Source of the DNA: Enoplosus armatus
Taxonomy: Eukaryota > Chordata > Actinopteri > Centrarchiformes > Enoplosidae
Length of the DNA: 64,000 nucleotides
Assembly (NCBI RefSeq): GCF_043641665.1
Contig: NC_092182.1
Coordinates: 26,979,320 to 27,043,319, forward strand
Reading direction: 5' to 3'
The notes under the pieces were generated by a model, which searched no databases, had not been told where the DNA came from, and worked only from the letters and a program-made list of their open reading frames with translations. Positions 35,222-48,579 of this stretch are shown piece by piece. Within the stretch, counting starts at the first letter, position 1. Every line of letters begins with the position of its first letter. The translations under genes and the position numbers were made by a program.

Positions 35222-35710
35222 TCAGTGAGAGAGACGTGTGTGCAGGCTGCGCTGCTGATATTTAGACAGACAGGGGTGAGTGACACTGCTAAAACCGCAC
35301 AGCAGACGCTGTCTCGCTGTGCGGTTAGACCAATAAAATAAAGAGTCAATTTGTTGCCTTCCTTCCATGACTCTGAGCCAGAGCTCGCAACTCGTCCAGT
35401 TGTCAGAGAGACTCTGTGGAAATCTGCTGCTGTGTTTATAAAACATCACACCAGAGGGGAGAAACAAGTTGTTTCGATGGCAGGAAATATAGAATATTCG
35501 TGATTGGTAATTGAAAACATTAGTCACATTGCCTACTAATCTAATAGTTCCTCTATAATTAAACTTACAAAAATAGTGTTGAACAGGCGTGAATGTGTTT
35601 GCATCCATCTTTATGTTTCTGATATTCCCTGATGAACAGAAATCCTCCACTGACACTTTGTACTCTCCATTGATGTATTTAAGTCCAGTCTGTGCAGCAT
35701 TGTCAGACAA
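35222..35710 (-). other. Unassigned 162-codon open frame
   Basis: An open minus-strand frame (starting MSDNAAQTGLKY) between the TRIM gene and a repeat B pair. It has no domain, signal peptide or membrane segment that I recognise, and composition is not convincingly coding. It may be part of an unrecognised dispersed repeat or a pseudogene fragment. Confidence 0.15.
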
Positions 35711-35834
35711 GGCTAACCCAGCAGTGCGTCATTAGTCTGACTGGAATCAGTGTTTGTGTATTTTAATGTAGTCATGAAGGTATTTTATCCCAGCGGTGGG
35801 TTTCCATGGAAGGTTGTCAGTCTACAGCCATGCT

Positions 35835-36370
35835 AGTGGCACAGTGGTGCTTTGAGCTAAAGGCTAACATCAGCATGCTAACATGCTCACAATAACATTG
35901 CTAACATGTTGATGTACTTAGTATAATGTTTACCATGTTCACCGTCTTAGTTTAGCATGTTAGCATGCTATCATTTGCTTTTCCACAGAGGTGATCCCTT
36001 GACCTTTGCTCTGGTGTCAACATGCGGTTGTCATTTGTGTTTTTAATTAAATATCTCAACCCTTGTTGAATGGACAACTGTTACCATTACTTCATCTAGC
36101 ACCATCATCAGGTTATGATGTAAAAATTTGTCCAATACTTTGGTTCATGACCAAATACAAAACTGATGACATTCCCATCAGCCTCAGCAGTACTTTGTGT
36201 TTATTGCTAGTACTCAATGTTAGCATGCTAACACTTTAAACAAAACATCAGCATGTTAGCATTGTCATTGTGAGCATGTTAGCATGCAGGCATTAGTATT
36301 TTTCTCAAAGCACAGCTGTACCTAACGTCAGTCTCACAGAGTTGCTAGCATGACTATAGTCTCTTAGGTT
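35835..36370. repeat. Two repeat B copies in opposite orientation
   Basis: 35835-35985 is repeat B on the minus strand (GCATGCTAACATGCTCAC, ACCATGTTCACCGTCTTAGT). 36000-36370 is a longer plus-strand copy (ATCTAGCACCATCATCAGGT, TCCAATACTTTGGTTCATGA, CATGTTAGCATTGTCATTGT, CAGAGTTGCTAGCATGAC). Together they form a large imperfect inverted repeat. Confidence 0.75.
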
Positions 36371-36874
36371 TATAATATTACTTTCATTAATCTTTGATAT
36401 TATGACAAAAACTGAAAACCTTTACTGAATAAATAGTGTGTCAAATAAAGCTTTTCATGTGTTTCCTTTCTGTCTCGGCATGGTGGGATCCACCTTAGGA
36501 GGTTTTGGAACAGCAGCTGAAAGAAGAAAACCTCCAACAGATTTCCTTGTTTACAGCTCGTTTACAGCTTGTTTTGGTGAATTGTCCCTTTAGGACCCGA
36601 ATAATTGTCCCCCAGTTTCCCCATGACTTCAGCCGCACGTCATCTGCACTGAGTTAGGATCGTGTGTACATGCATGAATGTGTTTGTGTGTGTGTGTGTT
36701 TGTGTAAATGTAATTATGTGTGTGTTCAACAGGTGTCACACTGTTAAACATGGTTTTGATCAAACTAGAAGAAAATGGGATTTGAACATCAGGATGTTGG
36801 TTCGTGTAGTATTGCTGCAGTGTGTCGCCAGGAGGTTAAATTCATCACATCAACAAGAAACTGCAAGACAAACT

Positions 36875-37660
36875 TGAGTACATTTACTCAAGATCTGTGC
36901 TTCAGTACAAATTTGAAGTACTTGTACTTTACTTGAGTATTCCAGTCCATCCTCTGCTACTTTATACTTGTACTCAACTACATTCTACACAACTAGAGGG
37001 AAATATTGTACTTTTCACTCCACTACATTTATTTGATGACTTGAGCTACTTTGCAGATTAAGTTTTTAAATTAAAAACATTCAAGATAATAAAATACAAT
37101 GCATGATTAAAGATTAAAGCAGTAGTTCCCAACCTTTTTGGCTTGAGAGCAGTGTTTACGAGTTGTTAGCAGTTCCACCTAGAGACATTTCTCCTATAAA
37201 CTTCTCTGATGGTTTTATTCATCTGTTTGGGGCCCAAAGAGGTTAAACTATCCGCTATCTGGAAGCAAAGATAAGAAAAAAGTTTGTTTTTGTTTGCTAT
37301 CCCACTAATCATCTCACCACCCTTCAGATTTATCTGGTGACTTTGGAGGGGCCCAACCCCTAGGTTGGGAACCACTGGACTAAAGTAGCTAACTGTGCAT
37401 AAAGTAAAACTAGTTAACTGCATATAAAGTTGTTAAAACTAGCTAACTATATAAAGTATTTAAATCTACTCAGTCCCAGGAGACATTGTACTGCAGAACG
37501 AGTACTTTACTGTTGATAGTTTAAGTACATTTTGGTCATAATACTTTTACATATATAGAAGTGTAATGCAGAACTTTTTACTTGCAGTGGAGCGTTTTTA
37601 CATTAACGCACTGGTACTTTTACTTAAGTGAAGGATATGAATACTTCTTCCACCACTTCT
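36875..37660 (+). repeat. Repeat C, long copy with nested element
   Basis: Begins ACTTGAGTACATTTACTCAA and ends ACTTTTACTTAAGTGAAGGA then ATGAATACTTCTTCCACCAC. Inside, 37122-37378 is a separate element with inverted ends (GTTCCCAACC and GGTTGGGAAC). Just after it are only a few GCTAACT-AAAGT units (37383-37460). Confidence 0.75.
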
Positions 37661-38794
37661 TTCTTGTGTTGTCTTTTCTATCAGGATGCTCTCCAAACAA
37701 TAGTACATGGAGTTTTTAAACTGTTTATTTCTGTTATAATAGTTTCTTTCCACTTATTTTACACAAACTAAGCACACTACTTCTTGGATACTACTCCATC
37801 AAGAACTGCTTTTGCTTTTCACTCCAGAACTCGAAATGTTTGAGCACTTAAAACCTTCATTGTGCCCTGATCTGCCCCGCTCTCTGACAGAAGTTCTGCT
37901 CCCCGTCTTGTGGTTTTTCTGGGGCTCGGTAATTGACTTGAAACTGAACCCAGAGCCAGCGAGCGTGCTGCTGTATTTACTGCATGCCACTCGGACCAGA
38001 TGCTCTTCCAGTGCCCCCTTTAGGCTAATATAAGCCAGGGCCTCCTCGTGGAACAAATTGAGAACATCCAGTCCATGGTGAGGAGTTTACAGGTTGCAGG
38101 TGGGCCAAACAATGTGACATGGATCACTGCGAGAGTCTGTTTATTAGTTTCTTCAACGCTCACAGAAAACGCTCCCCGGGGTGGAGGTGGTGGTGGTGAG
38201 GGGCTGGGGACTGAGTTAACTCCAGTTCAGGGCCAAGGATCCTCTGACACGGCAGTGAGACACAGAAAGAGAGCAGCAACTAGTGAGACTGTGGCTCAAA
38301 CATGGAAACTGTGACAAGTCTGGGTAGGCGGTAGGTGAACTGTAAACCTTTTGTGGTGACCCTCACGGTGAGCGTGGAACAGGGTGACTTTTCTCATGCA
38401 GTGCTGGAAAAAAGGGTTTGGGAGAAACAAACATACAATCAGACCGACCGCATTTATGTCAGCGTATTTTGTTGTTGTTATGAAGTGGTATGTTAGTTAT
38501 TGTATATACATTGTGACTGACTTGTTTCCTGGAATATGTCTGTGCTGTTGTTGTGTGTCTGAAGGAGTTTATTTGGTCATTGACGTTGCCAAACCATTCA
38601 GCTGACACCAGCGGTCACATTCACAAAGGTACTTTTAAGATTTATATTAAGACATATCAGGAAGTTCTTAAGTTCAAAGCAATTCAGGGGTCACCAAAGC
38701 TGTCCTCTGGGACCATGAATGTCCCTCACAAATATTGGCCGTACAGCCATGACATTTGTGAGGGAGCAAAATGTTGAAGTTATACATACAGGCC
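37661..38794. other. Intergenic stretch, nothing recognised
   Basis: Short frames only; a G/T-rich GGTGGTGGTGG tract near 38185. No gene or known repeat identified. Confidence 0.55.
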
Positions 38795-40475
38795 AGTGGT
38801 GGAAGTAAGTAAGTACATGTACTAAAGAACTTTACTTCAATTTTTTGCTACTTTATGCTTCTACTGCACTCGATTAAAAGGAAAACATCATACTTTTTAT
38901 TCTACTACATTTATCTGACAGCTTTACCACTTATTTTTCAGATTAAGATCACAGTATTATAACATTAAATATGATACATTTCAAAGATTAAAACAGCAGG
39001 AACCAACATTTTTTGGCTTGTGCCTTACTAAAAACAGTGTGACATTTTTTTTATGTCTTTGAGTTGTTAACTGTTCTACTAAAGAGTGATTTCCTCTCCA
39101 AACCTCTCACATGGTTTAACTTAAATAACCCTTTAAGGCCCATTCAGGTAAAATTATCCAATGTTTCACAAAAACCACAAAGCTTAGAGAAAAGTCCCAT
39201 AAATGAATACAGATTTGTGAATCAGAACCTTGTTTTTTCTTCTTTCCTCTCCCATTAATCATCTCACGACCCTTCAGATTTATCTAGTGACCCTTTGGAG
39301 GGGCCTGACCCCTAGGTTGGGAACCACTGGACAAAACTAGCTAACTGTACATAAAGCAGTTAAAACGAGCTAACTTTATATAAAGTAGTTAAAACTAGCT
39401 AACATTATATAAAGTAGTTAAACCTAGCTAACTGTATACAGTAAAAGCTAGCTGCTGCTGGGAACATGGTCCCCACAGTGGAGGAGGTCAGCAGGAAACA
39501 CACACACAGAAAAACACATATGCATACATACATATAAAATAATTAAAATGAGCTAACTGCATACAACGTAGTTAAAATAGCTTACTGTATATAAAGTAGT
39601 TCAAACTAGCTAACTGTATATGAAGTAGTTTAAACTAGCTAACTGTATATAACATAGTTAAAATTTGCTAACTGTATGAAGCAGTTCAAACTAGCTTACT
39701 GTATATAAAGTAGTTCAAACTAGCTAACTGTATATAACATAGTTAAAATTTGCTAACTGTATGAAGCAGTTCAAACTAGCTAACTGTATATGAAGCAGGT
39801 CAAACTAGCTAACTGTATATAATGTAGTTAAACTAGCTAACTGTATATAAAGTAATTAAATTTAGCTAACTGTATATAAAGTCGTTAAACTAGCTAACTG
39901 TATATAAAGTAGTTAAACTAGCTAACTGTATATAATGTATTCAAACTAGCTAACTGTATATAAAATAGCTAACTGTATATAAAGTAGTTAAATTTAGCTA
40001 ACTGTATATAAAGTAATTAAACTAGCTAACTGTATATAAAGTAGTTAAATTTAGCTAACTGTATATAAAGTAATTAAACTAGCTAACTGTATATAAAGTA
40101 GCTAAACTAGCTGCTCGAGGTGGAGCTAGTTTAGCTACTTTCAGTAAAATGCTGCTCTAGCACTGATGCGTCAGAATTAACGATCTAATAGTCGGACTCA
40201 CTGGATATAACCTGCTGGGATAATTCTGCCATTGGCCGATTATTTCAGTCAGAATTGTCCTCCACATTCTGCGTGTTGCCGTTGTTGTTGCTGTTGTTGA
40301 TGTAGCCTCCCTGGCTACATCCTGGGCTTCTGCAGTGTGGAGATGGTTACAGAATCCTTCTGTACTTTTAGTTAAGTAGAATTTTGAACTCAGGACTTTT
40401 ACTTGTAATGGAGTATTTTTCATTGTTGTATTGGTACTTTTACTTAAGTAAAAGATCTGAATACTTTTTCAACAC
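38795..40475 (+). repeat. Repeat C, long copy enlarged by an internal minisatellite
   Basis: Left end GGTGGAAGTAAGTAAGTACA, nested element ending GGTTGGGAACCACTGG at about 39331, right end ACTTTTACTTAAGTAAAAGA then TCTGAATACTTTTTCAACAC. It has the same order as the copy at 36.88 kb, but the GCTAACTGTATATAAAGTAG part is hugely expanded. Confidence 0.75.
39333..40122 (+). repeat. 28-bp minisatellite (AGCTAACTGTATATAAAGTAGTTAAACT)
   Basis: About 25 imperfect copies of a 28-bp unit containing AGCTAACTGTATATAAAGTA, interrupted once at 39450-39540 by unrelated sequence. A composite block (TATATAACATAGTTAAAATT with the following GCTAACTGTATGAAGCAG) occurs twice, near 39640 and 39730, so multi-unit duplication took place. 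Confidence 0.9.
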
Positions 40476-41017
40476 TTGTACAGACTTAATGTCATTTATA
40501 TGTATATTACGAGCACAGAAGCCATTTAATCCTGTTTACAGCTTGTTTTTCTTCATTTGTTCAAGGTGGAACAAAAGCAGAAACACACTCCTAATAAAAA
40601 GCACTTTTTTGATGCAATATATGCTGTGATTCAGCTTCAGGTGGAGAAAATTTTATGTTGACATTTAATATAAAACAAAAATGAATAATTAAATATGAGG
40701 AGCAGTTTCTGTTGATTGTCCCACTTTGTTGTAATTTACTTCTTGTTTAGACATCAGAGGGTTGAAAGACTGCCATATGCTGAGAGGGTTGATCCTGAGA
40801 GAAAGAGCTCCTTCTCTTGGCCAGAGAGGCCTTGCTTTTCCACCTGAGCCACAGGTGTTTGCTTAACGTGCCTGTGGTTTGAGCGGCTGCAGCTCCGTCA
40901 TTTACCTTCACCCTGGAAATGTTGACTTTTAGCTCTCCTCCTCCCTGAAGCCTGCCAGCCCAGGGGAAAAGAAAAACCCACTCTGGCTCCTGATAAACTG
41001 TGTGTGTAAACATGTAT

Positions 41018-41041
41018 GTGTGTGTGTGTGTGTGTGTGTGT
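41018..41041. repeat. (TG)n microsatellite
   Basis: Pure TG. A repeat A scrap (TTTGGGAAATACACATTCGT) lies 270 bp further on. A 214-codon minus frame across the array is not coding-like. Confidence 0.9.
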
Positions 41042-41399
41042 GAATGTGTGTTTTGTGATGATGATGGTGGTGGTGATGATTGTAGCCTATCACCTTCCAC
41101 AGCCCCCCTTTCCTTTGACGCACTGTGGAAATGTGTGGATGTGGAAACGACTCGGCTCGGTAACATGATGATGAAAAGTCGCAGCGTGTGTGCAGGTGTT
41201 TCTGTGTTTTCACAGAGGATAAGTGAGGGCAGCTCTGGTGAAGCACGCAGCCACTTTTTGCTCCCGTAAAGAATGCTGAGGTTGTCATTCAACAGAATAC
41301 TTTGACAATTTGGGAAATACACATTCGTTTTCTTGCAGATAATTCTGTTAAAACTTGTGCTACATGTGGATGGAAACTTGACTATTGCCAATGATACTG

Positions 41400-44300
41400 C
41401 CTTGCAAAGGCAGAGTGCAGTAACAACAGTAACTACAGAAGTTTGTAATAACTATAATCTTCTCTGAATACTCTGCTGTACTACTGCAGTATCGGCCAAC
41501 AACGTGTTCCCTCAGCTCTCTGATCCATTTTAATTCTTCATGAAAATGAACTTTAGTTTGATTATTATTTACGGTCCACAGCTTATAGGAATCAGGTGTT
41601 TCTGTGTTAGGCTGAGTTTCTATCTGTCTGCGTACTATGGATACTTACATTGAAAGTAACTGTAGTAACTACAGCCTGGGCAGCAATGCACAGCAGCATG
41701 CAGTAACCACGCAGCCTCGCCGAGTGCAGATTCTGCCTTTTTGGTTTTCAGGTCAATTTTGTAGCAAATGTAAAAAGCAGTGCTCAGGTAATTTACACAT
41801 TTCTGTGGGATAATATTTTCTATATAGTAAAACAGAAAGTCAGATAAGTTAGAAGTTAATTTTGATGTGTGTAGTGTTTTGACTGTTTTGCCTTTGCAGG
41901 ACAGTATAGAGCCAGAGTTTCCTCATAGGAAGTAGGGGAGATTAAAGGCCTTACGTTTGTGTCAATAAGGAAATATTTGACTTACTTTGAGCGTAACCTT
42001 TATTTCTCTGGCCAAGGTTTTTGCTCCAAAAGCCAGAACTCTCAGCACATGTCCAGTTAATATGTGACATTAGTTTTGATGAATAACCCTGGTAGACTTC
42101 ACAGATACTGCAATATTAAAGGTCATATTGTGCGTTTAAATACTCACCCTTCACCCTACATTTCACAGCTTCTGTTCTTGTCTGTCTTCTTCTTCACCTC
42201 ACCTGTCTGACCTCCCTCCCTCCCCCTCCACCTCCTCTCTTTCTGCCCCCTCCTTTTTCAGCACATGGCCCTTGTGTTACCTGGCATGCGAATGCAGCCG
42301 TTTATTTTCACGGGGATACATTTTCTGGCAATCTCTGCCAGAGACAATATTATGCTGGAAATATACAGGTATTAACTGTTAAGATTTCAGATGGTCAAAT
42401 AAACCGGAGTTGCCAGGCTCTGGCACGGCCCAACAGAGAAGAGATTGTGTGTGAACAGCCTACTCCTAATGAAACACATGAGGGGGAAGCTGCTCAATCA
42501 CTAATAATTACTCCTCCCTCCATCCATCCATCCATCCATCCATCCATCGCTCTCTCTGTGTCTCTCTCGCCCCCGGTCCAGGTGATTTCCAACCACCTCT
42601 CTCATTTATCTTCCCTGCCTTTGATTTCAATGTGACATTCATTTCACGCTCATTTCCTCTCAGCGTCTCGCTCTGCGGCTGCTGAGGCCGTCAAGGCCGG
42701 CCTTTCATACGCAGCTCGGAGCCACTAAACAGTCTCTTATGCTCTGACCTTTAGCAGGCGGGGAGCTGCTGAGACAAACAGCGCTCAGCAGGACGTAAAT
42801 GATGATGGATCTGTTCTGGCAAACTTCGGGGTTGAGTTACGCAGGACCGGCTGCGGTTTACATCTGGCTGCATGTGTTCACATTCAGGGTCTGAGACTGC
42901 AGACCTGTTGTTACACACAGATATTCAATGAGTCTCCAGGGGTTAAAAGTAAGACGAGGTTAGTTGTTGAACTGTTCATTAAGAGTTAATTACGACCTTA
43001 AGTAAACAATTTCACTTTACTATATTTAGAAAATGATGTCGTACTTGTACTATACTTTTACTGTTGCTAAATTCTATTTACTAGTTGTAAATGTAAAGTG
43101 TACTACCACTACTACTGTTATAGTATGATTTGTACCATCATTATTACTACTACTTCAACTAATACTGTTATAATGCTACTTGTGTTCATATTTCTGTCAT
43201 GAGTACATCTACTACTGCAAGTACTATGATGAGTACAATTACTACGGTGTTTATTACCGGTACTAGTGTGCGACCTGCCTACACAGTGACCCTGAAAGCT
43301 CAACGTACCGCAACTAAAGAAAACACAAGCAAATGTAAAAAAACGTCTTCATCAAAATGACGGCGCTGCATTTAGCACGTGATAACACATCATGTTATCA
43401 GAAAGTTTTAACTAGAATATACAGCTTTATTTATTTCTATTAAGTGAATTCATTTCTTCTCTTTTTTTTTTTAAATTTCTGTTTGGTCGTGTTTTCTCTG
43501 ATGAAGATGTTTTCTTCATTTTCTTGTCTCTTCGCAGTTTTCTTCAGTTGCAGTGAACTGAGCTCTCAGGGCCACCCATTTAGGGATTTATCCCATTTAA
43601 TCCCACCTCTCACAATAGTGACCAATAAAAACCTTTCTATTTTTCATGCTATAGATTTACTTTCTACGAGTTTATAAGTACAAATTATACGTACAAAACA
43701 TCAAATTGTGTTATGTCTTTTCATTGAGGTCGACTTTAAATCAAGTTTTGAACCTCCAGGTTGATAGTGACAGTCTTCTCAATTCATCAGCTAAAATCTT
43801 TGGTTTTGATGGATCAGAAAGTGATGCGATGGATAAAAAAGTGTGATAATAATAATAATTAATGCAGCCGTGTTGTACGGACATGCGTGGATGCCCCATT
43901 GGCTGATTGGTTGTCTTCTATATATTTAACCTCTTAAATTTTCTTTTCTTCGTATCCATCTTGTTTAAATGTTCTTTGTAATGTGTTTCATGATGAGATC
44001 ATATCTGCTTCATCATGCACATCACTTCACTCACGGTTTAACTTTTAATAACTGGTATAAGTTAAAAACTTCAGCCCGTCTGAGGGCAGAACTTAGAACT
44101 TAGTGTTTAGATAGACATGCCGTGAATGTAAGAACAGAGCGCCATCTACTGGCAGCAATGGTGTGATTAAAATGGGTCAGGGTCTCAAGGCTGCTGGTCA
44201 TTACCTCCCCAGGTCTCCTGCTGCCCAAATACAAACTGAAACCCATCTCACTCTGGCCCAAACACAAGCTTTCTACTTCAACAGCATTTTCATTCAATGG

Positions 44301-44650
44301 ACCACAAGTGGAAATCCTATAAAATCGAGGGAGAAGACAAAACCAGAGAGCTTCTCCGACGTGGGGCGTGTTTGGAAGTTCAGGGTGTTCAGTAACCAGC
44401 TTATGACTGCAAACACCAACACATAGTAGCACATTTCTTTATTTTACAGTATGAGTACCGCAGAGTCATACTTGTACTTAGATTAAGATTGATCTACTTT
44501 ACAACTTTGAATCAAAGTAGATTTAACGTGTTTTGGGTTTTTTTACACTGATAAGCAGAAAAAGATCATTTAATGTCAAAGTGACGACGTTACAAATATA
44601 GAGGATAAAAATCAGAAAAATACTTGTTTGCATGAATACTTTAATAAGAC
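41400..44650. other. Intergenic stretch, no gene
   Basis: Contains a (CCAT)n tract at 42518-42548 and a TACTACT-rich low-complexity area at 43100-43270 that may be decayed repeat C. Two overlapping frames of 87 to 110 codons at 44.1-44.4 kb show no domain. No gene is supported. Confidence 0.55.
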
Positions 44651-44659
44651 ACATTGGTG

Positions 44660-45000
44660 GTGAAGAGTAAGTACACTTAGTCAAGTACTGCACTTAAGTA
44701 CAATTTTGAGGTACTTGTACTTTACTAGAATATTTTCATTTTCTGGTACTTCATACTTCTACTCCACTATATCTCAGAGGGAAATATTGTACTTTTAACT
44801 CCATTACATTTAACTTAAGTTACTTTGCAGGTTCAGATTAATGATACAAAATATAATCAACTAATAAATGATGATATTAATCTCAATGAAGATACGACGT
44901 AGTTGATCCTGAGGGGGAATTCACAAGCTACCCAGCAGGATACACAGTATACACAGTGCACAAGTAAAGGATCTGAATACTTCCTCCACCGTTGCTTAAA
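44660..45000 (+). repeat. Repeat C copy
   Basis: AAGTACACTTAGTCAAGTAC, GGTACTTGTACTTTACTAGA and GAGGGAAATATTGTACTTTT, ending AGTAAAGGATCTGAATACTT at about 44980. An internal GTTGATCCTGAGGGGGAATT resembles a LINE-tail motif. Confidence 0.7.
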
Positions 45001-45724
45001 GTATATAATATTACTAATATCAATAATATGAATGAATTAATTAATACTAATACTATGTTTAGGTAGAAAATATATTGGTCCCAGGTTGGAAAAGTATCAT
45101 TACAGCAGCACAAGAAGATCGAAGAGGTAGAAAAGTTGTACAGATAGAAAGCTGTTTTATGATGTATATTAGTACATACGCAAATTAAATTGAATTACGC
45201 ATCATGTGAAAATATAACACCATATTAATAATATTAATAGTGACAATAATAATATGATCAAAAAATACTAGTCAATCAAATACAGTAAAGTACTGATTAA
45301 ATTAAATGAATAAGAAATGAACATGTAACATTTATTTAAGTTTAATCCTCAGTTCACTTGTTGTGTCCATGTACGATCAGCAGAGGGCGCTAAAGCATCA
45401 GCTAAGCAAAGTTCCCTTCCTCATAATACACAAGAGACCTGCAGACTTCACACACTTCAGCTGCTGAAGTTCAAGATTTTCAACTAAATTCATGTCATAG
45501 CTTATAATGTAATATAATTCCCTCTCTGCAAACAAGAGTCACACATTAAGGCGCAAAATTTGGGAGTCAGATGTTTGATATAACTCATCTTGAAGGTGCA
45601 TCTCGTGGTCTCCAGCTAATAGATCACTTTCACACTGTGGTGTCATGGATTGTTTATTCTAACGTTATAACTTTGTAAAACCTGCTGTTTCAGTTCATTA
45701 TGATTTAATTTGGGCCTCAGCATT

Positions 45725-46100
45725 TTCTTTTTAGCCATGCTAGCAGCTGACGTCTGTCTTTGGTCCGGACTGAAGCATTTCGACAGCGACTGGATGGACT
45801 GGAGGTTTCCCCTCAGGATGAACTGTCATGATAATAACTGGTCCTCAGACTTTTTGTTTAGCGCCATCATCAGGTCAAATGTATAGCTCAGCAAAAACTT
45901 TGTTCTTTGTGTTTAGTGCTAATCAGCAAATGTTGGCATGCTAACATGTTGAACTAAGGTGGCGAACAAAGGAAACATTACACCTGCTTAGCATCAGCAT
46001 GTTAGCATTGTCACTGTGAGCATGTTAGCATGCTGATGTTAACATTTAGCTCCAAGCACCGCTGGGCCTAAGTGGTGTCTCACAGAGCTGCATGTTTATG
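45725..46100 (+). repeat. Repeat B copy
   Basis: Contains CCCCTCAGGATGAACTGTCA, GTTTAGCGCCATCATCAGGT, the TGGCATGCTAACATGTTGAA core and CTCACAGAGCTGCATG. Confidence 0.75.
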
Positions 46101-48575
46101 TTTGATCAAATTCTATATTAGACTTGTGAAAAGTTCGCTCCGATCACAGATCTGTGATTCAGCGGCCTGATAAAACCGTCTTATCATTCATTGAGTCATA
46201 AACGTTTGTTCTGTAACTTCAGTGCTCATGAAACCTGTTAAACTGGTCACTTCACACCGTCTTCACTCTGTTCTGTCATTTTTATTTAACCCGCCTTGTT
46301 CTCAATCTCATACCTGTGTTTCACATTTGATTCTCTAAACGTGAGTAAAGTCCCCGTCTGACGGAACACTTCTTAGTTCCCGTTTCAACGCACAGGATGA
46401 CTTTCAGGGGAAATACGAACATTTACTTTTCAATGCGACTTTGTGGTTTTTGGCTCGTGACCTTTGGGGCTTCCTCGTAGTCAGAGGGTGATGCAGCTGG
46501 ATTTCACTTCCCTGCTTCTCATCTCTCTGGTATCATGAGACCTTTCTAAATGTCATTTGTGATATTAGTGTGTGCTCACAGGCACAAACAAATATGCACA
46601 AACCCACACACTTTCCCTCAGACTGTCGGTGCTTCCCTTTCAAGGTTGAGTGGCACTTCACTTTTTAGTATTCGCTATGTTGAAATGTTATTTGTTGTTT
46701 TTTTCCCTGTTAGCATTATAGTAGTCGTTGTAGCAGCAGAAGTAGCAGCAGTACCGTAACTCCATCCAAGTAACTGGGTGCTTCTTCTGTTACTCCATTT
46801 TCTTTATTTTACATTTTATTTTTTAATTAATTAACTCGTTTTCCCTTTTTCAATCACTTTTGTAGTCTTCCTTATATTCTTTTATGTATTTTATTTATTT
46901 TTTGGGCGGGGGGATTTGGTGGGAAGGAATTTATCCACAATGATAATAAATTTGTTCTTTATTATCAGTTGCTAACACTTTTCACTTTTGTTATCAACCT
47001 TTTTAGTTTCATTTTCCATGTGTGCACACACAAACAGGACTGTTCATTCCCACCTGTCACGGCTGGGAATGTTACATGATCCATAAATCTCTCCCACACC
47101 CAAACACCCACACTCCTGGTTTTCCCTCCTCCTCCGTCTGAACGGGGAATTCACCTTCATTATCTTGTTTAGGCAGCTGCTAATCTGATCTGACTGCAGA
47201 GCCGCCTCTCTGACTTCTTGTTGGAAGAAAAAGATGGCTGCAAACTTCAGTTATCGCTGCATGAAATGTGAGCAGCTTCACCAGGAAGTGCTTACATAAA
47301 GAAAGAACAATCACCATGACACATTTTTAAGGTTTAGTGGATACCATGATGCATCTGCCACTGGGAGAGTCTAATCTGATGGCCAGTTGATTGTTTGCTG
47401 AACCAAACGCGCCTCGAATAAAAGTGCCACTCAGCAAGAGTTTAGAGAATCTTTTCTCCAGCCTTCCTAAAAATACAAGAGTAAAAGTGTCAGAAATGGA
47501 TTAAACAGTTTATCTGCTCTAATGTTAGTTGCAAACATTAGCATGCCTAGCTAGCTAACGTTGGCAGTAGTAGCCGAATGTTAGCTTCAAAGACCATGGA
47601 GCATATTCTTAACATTATTTTGACGGGTTTCAGGTTATTTAAAGTGGCAATAGACAACTTTTCAACCCCCTAGCGTTTCCAGGTGGTATTATTGTTGGCA
47701 CATGGATCATCAACTGGTGATAACTTTTTGATCCAGACCTGTTAGCTTTAGTCTTTTAGCATGATATCATGTAAGTAGCCTTTTGCAGGGTTCTAATTTT
47801 AAAATGAGTCCGCTGAGAACATTAAAACATCACCCCGAGACTCGTCTTCAACCAGCTCAAAGAGCTAACGTTAGCTTAATCAATTAGCTAGCTACAGCTG
47901 ATGAAACACGCTAGCGACAGTTGTCATTTCAGCTGTCCATGCCCACGGTCACTGGCTAGAAATGAGATTGCTTCTGTTTACTTCTGTCTGAAAGGCAGAA
48001 TCATTGTCTGAAAAAAAATATTATAAAGTTCAATAGTAAATCTGTTGTGATTGTAAACCGTGCGAGAGCAGAAAGCTTGACAGACGGAGTGATTTCATTC
48101 AGTTGGGTATGCCAGCTCACCCCATAAATCATATTTGCCCACAACCTCAGATGGTTTGATGCAGACACTACGAATATGTAAGTCATATGAATACTTTCTA
48201 TTCTCTGCTCGCTACCATATCAGATCACCATGATAAGATACTATCCAGCACGAATACAGTCAGCCATAAATCACGCTGCTACGTGGTCTGTTCCTGCAAC
48301 CACCACTCAAACCAGAACACATCGACAACACCTGTCATCCACGTTGTCCTGATATGGAAATATAAAACAGTGTGAGCGGGGAAACTCCTCCGCTTCTGTC
48401 CATCTGAGTGGAGCAGGTGTGGCCACCAGGTGAGGAAGTCAAAGAGCAGCTGGAAACTCCTACTTCCTCTTTTTACAACAATACAAAAAGTATACAACAA
48501 TTCCTTGATGAAATGACCTCATCTAACGTCAGCTGTACAGGTGTACAGGTAGGTGTGCTGCACATACACATAGTA
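46101..48575. other. Intergenic stretch; possible further repeat at 47.52-47.95 kb
   Basis: The part at 47520-47950 has GCTAACGTTAGCTTAATCA-like palindromic words and may belong to another dispersed family, but I cannot assign it firmly. The remainder shows no gene; T-rich tracts occur near 46.80-46.91 kb. Confidence 0.45.
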
Positions 48576-48579
48576 CCAG

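Noticed and set aside
39333..40122. Possible satellite or CRISPR-like array
   Set aside because: The repeats abut directly and lie within a dispersed element; no spacers.
40747..41391. A 214-codon minus-strand frame
   Set aside because: It crosses a TG microsatellite (His-Thr run), shows no domain and has no conserved motif.
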